This document shows, piece by piece, positions 1 to 6,786 of a stretch of DNA of 13,805 nt; position 1 is the stretch's first letter, and each line of letters starts with the position of its first letter. The DNA is taken from the NCBI GenBank assembly GCA_021779695.1, contig JAJYAE010000092.1, positions 1 through 13,805 of the forward strand. Reading direction: 5' to 3'. Source of the DNA: Acidobacteriota bacterium (lineage in GTDB: Bacteria; Acidobacteriota; Terriglobia; Terriglobales; Acidobacteriaceae). A program made the position numbers and the translations under genes. Under the pieces are notes generated by a model. The model saw nothing but the letters and a program-made list of their open reading frames with translations, ran no database searches and was not told the DNA's origin.

Positions 1-860
1 TGTACGGGCCTGGCCGCGGGGTTGGTCAGGTCGAGGGTGTAGATACGGGGGCTGGTGCTGAGGGCGGGGACGGGATCGGGGTTGTCGGTGTAGGCCAGCT
101 CTTTGGAGTCCGGCGCGAAGGCGCAGCCGCAGCCGCCGCCTTCGAGCGAGAAGGGCGGCACGTCGTGCGGATTGCCGGGCGTGAGGTCGCGCATCGTTCC
201 GTCTGCGACGGAGACGAGGAAGAGATGCGAGCGCTTGTTGCCCGTGAAGTGGTCCCAGTGGCGGTAAAGCAGGTGCGTCCAGATCTGCGCCTTGACGGGA
301 TTGTCGGCGGCGGACTTGTCTCGCGCGGCGTTGCAGGAGTTGCCGGTGGTGAAGTCAGCGGTGGAGATGGCGGGGCAATCGGGATAGACAGCGGAGGTGA
401 AGACGATGGACTGGCTGTCGGGCGACCAGATGGTGTTGTCGGCTTCCGTGGTGATGTGGGTGAGCTGCTTTGCGTTGCTGGCGGCGCCGGTGGCGGGGTC
501 GAAGTCCGCGCGCCAGATTTGCTGGCTACCGGTGCGGCTGCTGAGGAAGAGGATGCTCTTGCCGTCGGCTGAAAACTGCACGCCGGAATCGCCCGGCTGG
601 GTGACGGCGATCTTGAAGGGCGCGCCGCCTGCGATCTTCTGCAACCACCACTCCGTGGTTTTTGTGTTTTGGTGCAGATCAACGGTTGTCACAGAGTAGG
701 CCAGCCACTGGCCGTCGGGCGAGACGGCGGTGTCGCCGAGGCGCTTCATGGCCATCATGTCCTCGAAGGTCATGGGGCGCTTGTTCTGGCTGGTCTGGGC
801 GAGTGCGGGAAGGATCGAAAGGACGAGAGCGATGGAAGAAAGAAGACGACCTGGATGCAT
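1..860 (-). CDS. Secreted S9-family (prolyl oligopeptidase-like) peptidase, N-terminal part, cut by window edge
   Basis: The minus strand from an ATG at 860 is open to the left edge, giving about 286 residues. It begins with a signal peptide (Arg at residue 5, hydrophobic residues 6-20, likely cleavage after ALA at residue 21). The mature part has at least four TolB/WD40-like propeller repeats: VSPDGQWLAY, FSADGKSILFLSSR, WSPDSQSIVFTS and APDSKELAYTDNP. This is the usual N-terminal layout of secreted S9 peptidases (DPP IV or acyl-aminoacyl-peptidase type). In that family the Ser-Asp-His alpha/beta-hydrolase domain follows the propeller, so it would lie beyond position 1. The start is supported by an AGGA Shine-Dalgarno motif just upstream. 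The gene follows the kinase-like gene on the same strand after 81 bp. A TolB-like propeller protein without a peptidase domain cannot be excluded from this fragment. Confidence 0.85.
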   Translation of the reverse strand, partial: MHPGRLLSSIALVLSILPALAQTSQNKRPMTFEDMMAMKRLGDTAVSPDGQWLAYSVTTVDLHQNTKTTEWWLQKIAGGAPFKIAVTQPGDSGVQFSADGKSILFLSSRTGSQQIWRADFDPATGAASNAKQLTHITTEADNTIWSPDSQSIVFTSAVYPDCPAISTADFTTGNSCNAARDKSAADNPVKAQIWTHLLYRHWDHFTGNKRSHLFLVSVADGTMRDLTPGNPHDVPPFSLEGGGCGCAFAPDSKELAYTDNPDPVPALSTSPRIYTLDLTNPAARPV

Positions 861-874
861 GCGTGTTCCTCGCG

Positions 875-898
875 GTGCGCGGCCAGACGGCTGCGCGC
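875..898. repeat. Imperfect hairpin between kinase-like gene and S9 peptidase gene
   Basis: Two 10-nt arms (875-884 and 889-898) can pair around a 4-nt AGAC loop, with two G-T pairs when read on the plus strand; on the minus-strand transcript these become A-C mismatches. It lies between the stop of the kinase-like gene (942) and the peptidase start (860). No T-run follows on either strand, so it is a weak terminator candidate at best. It may simply reflect the GC-rich spacer. Confidence 0.25.
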
Positions 899-941
899 GA
901 AGAGCAAGTGTACACCGGGTGAAGCGCGGACCGATGTGCGG

Positions 942-2978
942 TCAGGCCGCCTGCATTTCAAGGATGAGAGCGGCGCCGCGGGGGTCGAGGTTGATGGCGG
1001 AGATGCGGCCGCTGTTCTCGCGCAGGATGGTGGCGCAGAGGTTGAGGCCGAGGCCGGCGGTTTCTCCAGCGGCTTCTGCGGGGATGAATGCGTCAAAGCT
1101 GCGCGTGGGGTGCAGGAATCCGGGGCCGGAGTGCGAGATGACGATTTTGACGATTTCGTCGGCGGAGCTGGCTTCGACGCGAACGGAGCGATCTGCGCTG
1201 GCGCCGGGGCCCTCGACAGCTTCGATGGCGAACTGCAGGCAATACAGGATGGCCTGGCGGATCTGCTGCGCGTTGCCCAGGATGCGGGGCAGGCCGGGGG
1301 CGATGCGGAGGCGGAAGTCGATGCCGCGATGGACGAACTCGGAGCGATGGAGCTGCTCGATGTCGTTGAGGAGTTCGGTGATGGAGACGGCGGAGAACTC
1401 TTCGGTCTGATTGCGGGCCATGCGGGAGAGGCTTTCCAGGGTGCCGCGCATGTTGCGTGCTTCGGTGAGGATGGCGTCGACGGCCTTGCGGTCCTGGGGG
1501 GGCAGGTTCTCGGTGGCTTCGAGGAGGGAGGCATAACCCAGGATGACGGTAAGGGGGTTATTGAGCTGCCAGGTGACGTTATTGGCGAGCTGCCCGAGAC
1601 TGGCGAATTTTTCAGTATCGATGAGCTTCTCAAGCATGATGGTCTGGCTGCGCGCTGACTGGATGCGAGAGGCGAGGACTTCGACGGGGAGCAGGTCCTC
1701 CGAACGGAGGGCCTGTTGACGGTTGCGGAGCCCGGCGAGCAGGATGGCGCCGTCGACCTGCTGGCGGCCTTCGAGGGGCACAGCGATTACGTCTGTGAAG
1801 CGCAGTTGCTCGAGGTCGTCGCCGGGCGCGAGCCATGGCCGGAGGCTCAGGCTGTAGGAATGCACGTCGGGCAACGCGAGGGGCGTGGAGCCTGGCGTGA
1901 GGAAATCGTTCACCGGAATGCGGGTGACGAGCGACTCGAGGGCGTTGGTCGTGGAATCGTCGAGGCCATAGACGCCGGCCATGCGGAACTGGCTTGATCC
2001 ATGCAGGAGCAGGAGGACGGCCTGTTCGAAGCGGCTGTTCTCCACGATGGTCTGGCAGATCTGGGGGCCCTGCCGGTCAAAGTCTTCGAGGCGACGCCGG
2101 GAGAGCGTGAGGCGGGTGTAGGCTTCCAACTCCTCACGGGCGCGCATCTCGCGCATCTGGGAGGTTCTTTGCAGCGCGAGCTGATCTTCTAGGGCGAGGA
2201 CGATCATGCCGATGGCGGCGAGGACGGCGCCCAGCGAGTTGGTACGGGTAAGGATCAGATGGCAGGGGGAATCCGCGCCCAGCATGGGCAGGATTGAGGT
2301 AAAGCTCAACGACCAGGCGACAAAACCTGCTCCAGCAAGGAGGGTGCCTGGGGAGATGCGGCGAAAGACGTAAAAGACGAGGAGCGCGGTGGTGAGGTGG
2401 AGAGCGCACTCGACAAAGAACAGCGGCCACGGACCCCCGAAGCGTACGCAGATCCAGAGGCCGGCGCCGCCCATGACGATGCAGATTGTGAGGCCGACCC
2501 AGGTGGGCATGCTGCCGCGGGCAAAGGCCCAGAAGCAGCCGACGAAAAGCGAAAGTGCGCCGAGTGTGGGGAAAAGGAGGAATGGCAGGCCTACGGGAGT
2601 GGTGCCGCCGTAGATGCCATAGAGCAAAATGGCGTAGAGGATGAGCGGAATAGTGAAGGGAATGACATACAGGATGCGCCGCTGGCCGATGCGAAAGCTG
2701 AGCGGAGAGAGCGACGCGAGGAAGAAGCCGGAACTGATTTGAGCAAAGGTGAGGCCCGTGGCGGAGATCCAGGGATGAAGATGCGCATCACTCAGGTCCC
2801 AGGAGCCGAAGGAGAAGGTCTGCGCCATGCGAAACACGGCGAAGAGGAAACCGAGCAGCCACAGGAGGGTCCTGGCGTCGCGCGAGCGGCGGTAGAGCTG
2901 GGCAAACGCCGGCAGAAGCAGTCCAGTGAGGACCAGCGCCGGCAATTGATAGCTATCTGGCATGGACACCGGGCCCAT
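942..2978 (-). CDS. Membrane GAF/HisKA/HATPase histidine-kinase-like protein with degenerate catalytic motifs (probable pseudokinase)
   Basis: This 678-residue protein starts with a long multi-pass membrane region (about residues 8-265, roughly seven or eight hydrophobic segments). A linker helix and a GAF-like region follow (about 295-440), then a dimerisation/phospho-acceptor-like helix and a HATPase-like C-terminus. The H-box region reads FASLGQLANNVTWQLNNPL. The surrounding ASLGQLA and NNPL are canonical, but the phospho-acceptor His is Trp470 and the next acidic residue is Gln471. In the N-box (ILYCLQFAIEAV) both usual Asn positions are replaced, by Tyr579 and Phe583. In the G1 box (ISHSGPG) the ATP-adenine-contacting Asp is His616. 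The G2-like GLGLNL is kept. The frame is intact, which argues for a maintained pseudokinase or sensory scaffold rather than decay. No response regulator lies nearby. The ATG at 2978 has GAGGG about 9 nt upstream; an ATG at 2963 is an alternative. The architecture is clear; loss of catalysis is inference. Confidence 0.85.
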   Translation of the reverse strand: MGPVSMPDSYQLPALVLTGLLLPAFAQLYRRSRDARTLLWLLGFLFAVFRMAQTFSFGSWDLSDAHLHPWISATGLTFAQISSGFFLASLSPLSFRIGQRRILYVIPFTIPLILYAILLYGIYGGTTPVGLPFLLFPTLGALSLFVGCFWAFARGSMPTWVGLTICIVMGGAGLWICVRFGGPWPLFFVECALHLTTALLVFYVFRRISPGTLLAGAGFVAWSLSFTSILPMLGADSPCHLILTRTNSLGAVLAAIGMIVLALEDQLALQRTSQMREMRAREELEAYTRLTLSRRRLEDFDRQGPQICQTIVENSRFEQAVLLLLHGSSQFRMAGVYGLDDSTTNALESLVTRIPVNDFLTPGSTPLALPDVHSYSLSLRPWLAPGDDLEQLRFTDVIAVPLEGRQQVDGAILLAGLRNRQQALRSEDLLPVEVLASRIQSARSQTIMLEKLIDTEKFASLGQLANNVTWQLNNPLTVILGYASLLEATENLPPQDRKAVDAILTEARNMRGTLESLSRMARNQTEEFSAVSITELLNDIEQLHRSEFVHRGIDFRLRIAPGLPRILGNAQQIRQAILYCLQFAIEAVEGPGASADRSVRVEASSADEIVKIVISHSGPGFLHPTRSFDAFIPAEAAGETAGLGLNLCATILRENSGRISAINLDPRGAALILEMQAA

Positions 2979-3044
2979 CTCCTGTATCCCTCAGGGCGAA
3001 AGTGTAGACGTTCGATTGCCTTCCAGTGGCTGAACAACTGACAA

Positions 3045-3065
3045 GTGGGCCCCATCGGGGCTCAC
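3045..3065. repeat. 9-bp inverted repeat with 3-nt loop in divergent promoter region
   Basis: The arms GTGGGCCCC (3045-3053) and GGGGCTCAC (3057-3065) pair over nine positions with one G-T pair and an ATC loop. The lack of a T-run and the position between divergent starts favour an operator over a terminator. It does not match the GTGA-N6-TCAC sites found elsewhere in the window. Confidence 0.4.
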
Positions 3066-3131
3066 CGAATCCGCTCCGCAGCGGTCCAACCAGTTCAATC
3101 ATTGACCAATTGTCTCTTTGCGCCCCGGCGA

Positions 3132-3159
3132 TTGACGAGGCAGAAAAAGCACGTATCTG
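3132..3159 (+). promoter_or_regulatory. Candidate sigma-70-like promoter of the exported-protein gene
   Basis: TTGACG (3132-3137) and TATCTG (3154-3159) are separated by 16 bp. The -35 is good and the -10 moderate. It would give a leader of about 145 nt before the ATG at 3313. It is a pattern match only. Confidence 0.3.
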
Positions 3160-3312
3160 AAGCTAGATGGTATCAACGTTTTATTCTCTGGCCACCCCGG
3201 AGCTTTGTATATGCGTCTAATGTTGTAGGTTACGGAAGGGTAGGCCGGGGTGTTCTGCGCGGTCGAGGTGAGGCCCGGAGCGGGAATCAACGGCAGCGGG
3301 AGAGGTCAAACG

Positions 3313-4191
3313 ATGCGGAATGGATGGTGGATAGCGGCCGTGATGGCGTCTGCGATGGTGCTGGGAGCAGGGGCACAGGATCAGGACAGTTTTACCCCGA
3401 TGCCGCTGGATGCGGGGTTTGGACCGATGGACTTGTCGGCACCGCCCATTCCGGCCGATCAGATTATCCAGAAGTTTGCCGCCAAGGAAACGGAGTTTCA
3501 GGAAGCGCTGGATCACTATACCTACCGTCGATATGCCCGTGTGCAGACGCTGGATGACGACAACAAGGTGGATGGCGAGTGGTATGAGGTGGACGACGTG
3601 ATTTTTGACCCCTCCGGAAAGCGGACGGAGCGGGTGGTCTTTGCCCCGGAGAGCACGCTGCAGCGGGTGATGATGTCTCCCTCGGATTTTCAGGACATTC
3701 AGCACGGATATCCCTTTGTGCTCACGACGAGCGAGGTTGGGGAATACAACATCAAATATGTTGGGAAGCAGAAGGTGGACGAGATCAACTGCTACGTGTT
3801 TGATGTGGTTCCGAAGCAGATCGAGAAGGGTAAGCGCTACCTTGATGGGCGCATCTGGGTGGATGCGACGGATCTGCAGATCGTGGTGGTGGATGGCCGC
3901 ATGGTTCCGGACGATACCAAGCGGGGGCACGAGGACCTGCACCCTCCGTTTATGACTTGGCGTCAGCAGGTGGACGGCAAGTATTGGTTCCCGGTGTACA
4001 CAAAGGGCGAGGGGATTCTCCATTTTTCCGGCGGCAATGGCTACATGGAGGAAGACGTGCATATCCGTGACATTGTGAAGTACACGGACTACAAGAGATT
4101 TGGATCGACATCCAAGATCATCTACCAGGGACAGGACATTACTCCGACCCAGCCAAACACGAAGAACGCACCGACTCCGACGAAGCCGTAA
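3313..4191 (+). CDS. Exported LolA-like (outer-membrane lipoprotein-sorting-like) protein of unknown function
   Basis: This 292-residue protein begins with a signal peptide (hydrophobic residues 5-20, likely cleavage after AGA at residue 21). The mature part is rich in beta-strand-like segments with repeated Tyr/Trp/Asp patterns, including KYVGKQKVDEINCYVFDV, YLDGRIWVDATDLQIVVV and DGKYWFPVYTKGEG. These resemble the LolA/LppX-like half-barrel proteins common in Acidobacteria and often labelled outer-membrane lipoprotein-sorting protein. No lipobox Cys is seen, and the C-terminus is a Thr/Pro-rich tail. I prefer the ATG at 3313 because GGGAGAGG lies 7 nt upstream and the signal peptide starts there; an in-frame ATG at 3250 would bury the signal peptide behind 21 extra residues. 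The family resemblance is from memory of the pattern, and the cargo or partner is unknown. Confidence 0.75.
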   Translation: MRNGWWIAAVMASAMVLGAGAQDQDSFTPMPLDAGFGPMDLSAPPIPADQIIQKFAAKETEFQEALDHYTYRRYARVQTLDDDNKVDGEWYEVDDVIFDPSGKRTERVVFAPESTLQRVMMSPSDFQDIQHGYPFVLTTSEVGEYNIKYVGKQKVDEINCYVFDVVPKQIEKGKRYLDGRIWVDATDLQIVVVDGRMVPDDTKRGHEDLHPPFMTWRQQVDGKYWFPVYTKGEGILHFSGGNGYMEEDVHIRDIVKYTDYKRFGSTSKIIYQGQDITPTQPNTKNAPTPTKP

Positions 4192-4299
4192 GGCGATGTC
4201 TCCGCAGGGATAACGGCCGAGACGGTGCATGGGCGCAGCACAGGATTCAGCGGGCGATGGAAAGGCGCCGCGTACTATGCTGGGCTGCGACTTGATCGA

Positions 4300-4315
4300 G
4301 GTGACTCGGGTCACC
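4300..4315. promoter_or_regulatory. Crp/Fnr-family-like operator upstream of single-domain Usp gene (site A)
   Basis: GGTGACTCGGGTCACC has perfect 6-bp arms and fits GTGA-N6-TCAC. Its centre (4307.5) is about 91 nt before the Usp start codon and about 42 nt before the start point predicted from a TAAGAT -10 at 4338-4343. Class II activators of the Crp/Fnr family usually bind near -41.5. No -35 hexamer is visible, as expected for an activator-dependent promoter. The regulator's identity is inferred. Confidence 0.55.
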
Positions 4316-4337
4316 GCAACAAGACCTTCCATCCGGA

Positions 4338-4343
4338 TAAGAT
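4338..4343 (+). promoter_or_regulatory. Candidate -10 element of the single-domain Usp gene
   Basis: TAAGAT matches four of six consensus bases and lies inside a locally AT-richer stretch. The region 17 bp upstream has no recognisable -35, but site A covers that position. The predicted start point is near 4349-4350, giving a leader of about 50 nt. Confidence 0.35.
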
Positions 4344-4398
4344 ACTTTGGCGGAATTGTCTGGGACGGTACAGACCGACCGGGCAGATGGGAGGGTGT

Positions 4399-4860
4399 AT
4401 GAAGATCCTTCTTCCCGTAGATGGCTCCGGGTTCAGCGACGCGGCGGTTCAGGAAGTTGCGCAGAGGCCGTGGCCCGGCGGAACGGAAGTGGAGGTGCTC
4501 TCCGTTGCGCAAACCTTGCCTGAGTATCCAGATACACAATTGATGGGGCACTCTGTGCGCCTCGAGTCGTTGAAACGGGAGACAAAGCGTGCGCAGGAGA
4601 ATGTGGACGATGCTGTCGGGGAGCTTACCCACAACACCGCGGGACTGACGGTCACGACCAAGGTGCTGGAAGGCGTGGTGAAGGATGAGATTCTTCACGA
4701 AGCAGCGAATTGGGGTGCTGATCTGATCGTGATGGGATCTCATGGCTACAACGCTGCGATGAGGCTGCTTCTCGGCTCGGTCTCGCAAGCGGTGTCGCTC
4801 CATGCGCCCTGTTCCGTGGAGATTGTGCGCGTGCGGCCACAGGATGAGCAGAAGCCCTAA
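4399..4860 (+). CDS. Universal stress protein, single UspA domain, ATP-binding type
   Basis: This 153-residue protein is a complete UspA domain. It opens with the first strand MKILLPVDGSGFSDAA, including the conserved Asp-Gly-Ser. It ends with the nucleotide-binding motif G-2x-G-9x-G-S: Gly113-Ser-His-Gly116, nine residues, then Gly126-Ser127. That motif marks ATP-binding Usps of the MJ0577 type, cytoplasmic dimers linked to stress, starvation or low-oxygen physiology. The ATG at 4399 is chosen because GGGAGGG sits just upstream and the domain begins exactly there; the frame stays open further up without domain homology. A Crp/Fnr-like palindrome (4300-4315) and a -10-like element lie upstream. 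The next gene on the same strand, the SQR-like flavoprotein, starts 255 bp later. Confidence 0.95.
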   Translation: MKILLPVDGSGFSDAAVQEVAQRPWPGGTEVEVLSVAQTLPEYPDTQLMGHSVRLESLKRETKRAQENVDDAVGELTHNTAGLTVTTKVLEGVVKDEILHEAANWGADLIVMGSHGYNAAMRLLLGSVSQAVSLHAPCSVEIVRVRPQDEQKP

Positions 4861-4892
4861 GCTCGGATGGCGAAGGGTGCGCGAGTGTGCAC

Positions 4893-4916
4893 CGGCGTCT
4901 TGCCGCTTGGACGCCG
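4893..4916. terminator. Hairpin downstream of single-domain Usp gene, possible terminator
   Basis: CGGCGTC (4893-4899) and GACGCCG (4910-4916) form a perfect 7-bp stem with a 10-nt loop, 33 nt past the Usp stop. No U-run follows, so an intrinsic terminator is only possible. A promoter-like TTGACA begins nine bases downstream, so the hairpin could separate two transcripts. Confidence 0.3.
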
Positions 4917-4924
4917 CAACCTTC

Positions 4925-4954
4925 TTGACAGGCGTTGCAGCCACATCGCAGACT
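4925..4954 (+). promoter_or_regulatory. Candidate promoter for the SQR-like flavoprotein gene
   Basis: A consensus -35 TTGACA (4925-4930) is followed after 18 bp by CAGACT (4949-4954), a weak -10 with three of six matches. It would place the transcript start near 4961. That would exclude the far-upstream in-frame ATG at 4867 as a start codon. Confidence 0.3.
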
Positions 4955-5115
4955 ACGGGCCGGTAGAAGCAAGCTGGCGGCAGCTCGACGGCCGCTTAGA
5001 GAGCGCATCTCGAGCCCAGGCGCCGCGCATGTTGCCGGCTGCAACCGAGGACGCAAATTTCTGCTTTGAGCAGGGAACCGTCACACGGGAGCCGGGCGCG
5101 GGAGGCGCAAAGAGC

Positions 5116-6570
5116 GTGAGTCAAGTCGTCGTTTTAGGTGCGGGTGTTGCGGGTCACACGGCTGCTTCCTATCTGCGGAAGTGGCTCAGCAGGGCGCATG
5201 AAGTTGTTGTTGTTGCGCCGATTCCCTATTACAACTGGATTCCTTCCAATATCTGGCTCGGATTGGGTTTGATGGAGGAACGGCAGGTGGTTTTGCCGCT
5301 GGAGCCGATCTACCGGCGGGCGGGAATCCGCTTTGTGCAAGCCCGTGCGGTGGCGCTGTATCCCGAGGGAGATGCTCATTCTCTGACTCCCTTTGTGGAG
5401 GTGGAGAGTACGCAGCCGGAGACGCTGGGGCAGCGCAGCCGGATCCCTTACGCTTACCTGGTGAATGCTACCGGTCCAAAGCTGAACTTTGAGGCCACGG
5501 AAGGGCTTGGGCCGGAGAAGAATACGGCTTCAGTCTGCACGCCAGATCATGCCAAGGCGGCTGCGAAGCAGTTTCTAGCACTCGTGGAGCGCATGAAGGG
5601 CGGCGAGCACTGCCGGTTCGTGATTGGGACGGGCCATGGGCAATGTACCTGCCAAGGTGCGGCGTTTGAGTACGTAGTGAACCTGGAATTTGAATTGCGG
5701 CGGCATGGAGTGCGTGACAAGGCCGAGGTGATCTTCCTGACCAATGAATATGAGTTGGGAGATTTCGGGATGGATGGCGCGTTCATCCGGCGGAACGGCT
5801 ATATTACGCCGACCCACATCTTTACCGAATCGGTTCTGGCTGAACGGAATATATGGTCGATTACCCGGGCGCATGTGAAGAAGGTCGAACCGGGCAAGAT
5901 CTTTTACGAGATGCTGGATGGCAGTGAACACGAACTGACTTTCGACATGGCGATGCTGTTGCCGCCTTTCCGGGGCGCGGGAATGAAGGCATACGACCGC
6001 GCAGGAGAAGAGGTGACTGCAAAGGTATTTGCTCCGAACGGCTTTATGCGGGTGGATGCAGATTACACGCAGAAGCCATACGAGGAGTGGAAGGCAAAGG
6101 ACTGGCCAAAGACGTATCAGAGCCCTGTCTATCCCAATATTTTCGCGGCGGGAATTGCCTTTGCGCCACCGCATCCGATTTCACGGCCGCACATGAGCGC
6201 CAAGGGCACGCCGATTTTTGCCACGGCACCGCGGACTGGGATGCCTTCAGCGACAACCGGACGCGTGGTGGCGCGCAGCATTGCCGACAAGATGCTCGGG
6301 ATCGAGCGGCCCTTGCATGGCGCTTCAATGGCCGAGCTGGGAGCAGCGTGCGTGGCCTCGTCCGGAGCAAGCCTGCTGAAGGGAACGGCTGCGTCAATGA
6401 CGGTGTTTCCCATTGTGCCGGACCACGAGCGCTATCCGAAGTATGGACGCGACTTGAGGTACACGACGGGAGAGATCGGACTGGCAGGACATTGGATCAA
6501 GGTTGTCTTGCACCACATGTTTCTATACAAGGCCCAACTGCGCTTTGGATGGTCGCTGATTCCAGAGTAA
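5116..6570 (+). CDS. Sulfide:quinone oxidoreductase-like FAD-dependent oxidoreductase
   Basis: With a GTG start at 5116 the protein has 484 residues, normal for the SQR/FCSD flavoprotein group. It opens with a Rossmann FAD motif (VVVLGAGVAG, Gly8-x-Gly10-x-x-Gly13). Cys141 (SVCTPDHA), Cys177 and Cys179 (GQCTCQG) and Cys412 (GAACVAS) appear to match the three Cys positions used by SQRs to oxidise sulfide and hold polysulfide. The C-terminus has the amphipathic Trp/Phe-rich tail typical of membrane-associated SQR. The likely reaction is sulfide oxidation with electrons passed to quinone at the inner membrane face. The frame is open back to 4867. I choose 5116 because GGGAGG precedes it and the FAD fold starts there; ATG 5029 is the alternative. 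A 50-residue protein gene follows 45 bp downstream. Substrate is inferred, and a related quinone-reducing oxidoreductase is possible. Confidence 0.8.
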   Translation: MSQVVVLGAGVAGHTAASYLRKWLSRAHEVVVVAPIPYYNWIPSNIWLGLGLMEERQVVLPLEPIYRRAGIRFVQARAVALYPEGDAHSLTPFVEVESTQPETLGQRSRIPYAYLVNATGPKLNFEATEGLGPEKNTASVCTPDHAKAAAKQFLALVERMKGGEHCRFVIGTGHGQCTCQGAAFEYVVNLEFELRRHGVRDKAEVIFLTNEYELGDFGMDGAFIRRNGYITPTHIFTESVLAERNIWSITRAHVKKVEPGKIFYEMLDGSEHELTFDMAMLLPPFRGAGMKAYDRAGEEVTAKVFAPNGFMRVDADYTQKPYEEWKAKDWPKTYQSPVYPNIFAAGIAFAPPHPISRPHMSAKGTPIFATAPRTGMPSATTGRVVARSIADKMLGIERPLHGASMAELGAACVASSGASLLKGTAASMTVFPIVPDHERYPKYGRDLRYTTGEIGLAGHWIKVVLHHMFLYKAQLRFGWSLIPE

Positions 6571-6615
6571 GCGTGGAACTGAAGCAGGAGCGGGACGAGA
6601 AAGGGCGGTACAGAG

Positions 6616-6768
6616 GTGAGCGAGATCAACACGAATGTCTATGCCACTCAGCCGACGCGCCTCACGCTGTTTATGCGGACCTTTGTGCCGTGGCAGATAT
6701 GGCGATTCTTTGCGATCAATCTGCGGATGATGCTGCTGATCGGTCGTGAAAAGCACCAGCACCGCTGA
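6616..6768 (+). CDS. Small membrane-associated protein (50 aa) downstream of SQR-like gene
   Basis: A GTG-started frame of 50 codons lies 45 bp after the flavoprotein stop on the same strand and ends 18 bp before the convergent HNH gene. The middle is rich in aromatic and hydrophobic residues (LTLFMRTFVPWQIWRFFAIN, then LRMMLLIG), with a basic, His-containing tail (REKHQHR). It reads as a membrane-surface or short transmembrane helix. In-frame stops bound it upstream (stop at 6580), leaving GTG 6616 as the only plausible start; AAGGGCGG upstream is a fair ribosome binding site. The position suggests co-transcription with, and a role as partner or membrane anchor for, the SQR-like enzyme. I do not recognise a named family. 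The composition is unlike random shadow frames in this GC-rich DNA, which are Arg/Ala/Pro-rich. Confidence 0.65.
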   Translation: MSEINTNVYATQPTRLTLFMRTFVPWQIWRFFAINLRMMLLIGREKHQHR

Positions 6769-6786
6769 GACTGTGCGAGTCGCGAC

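Larger units (their letters stand above)
2979..3312. other. Divergent intergenic region between kinase-like gene and exported-protein gene
   Basis: This 334-bp spacer separates the minus-strand kinase-like gene from the plus-strand exported-protein gene. It is less GC-rich than the flanking genes. It contains a near-perfect 9-bp inverted repeat (3045-3065) and one sigma-70-like promoter candidate on the plus strand (3132-3159). Open frames through it are short and lack ribosome binding sites, so I see no gene here. Confidence 0.7.

Noticed and set aside
669..1658. A 329-codon plus-strand open frame antisense to the kinase-like gene
   Set aside because: It is Gly/Ala/Asp-rich shadow coding caused by high GC, and it crosses the end of one real gene and the start of another.
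3217..4944. A 575-codon minus-strand open frame
   Set aside because: It runs antisense across both the exported-protein and Usp genes, is rich in Arg/His/Pro, has no recognisable motif, and both sense genes have good starts and clear families.
4867..5115. Upstream extension of the SQR-like protein to an ATG at 4867
   Set aside because: The extra 83 residues show no fold or motif, and a TTGACA promoter-like element lies inside this stretch. ATG 5029 remains possible.
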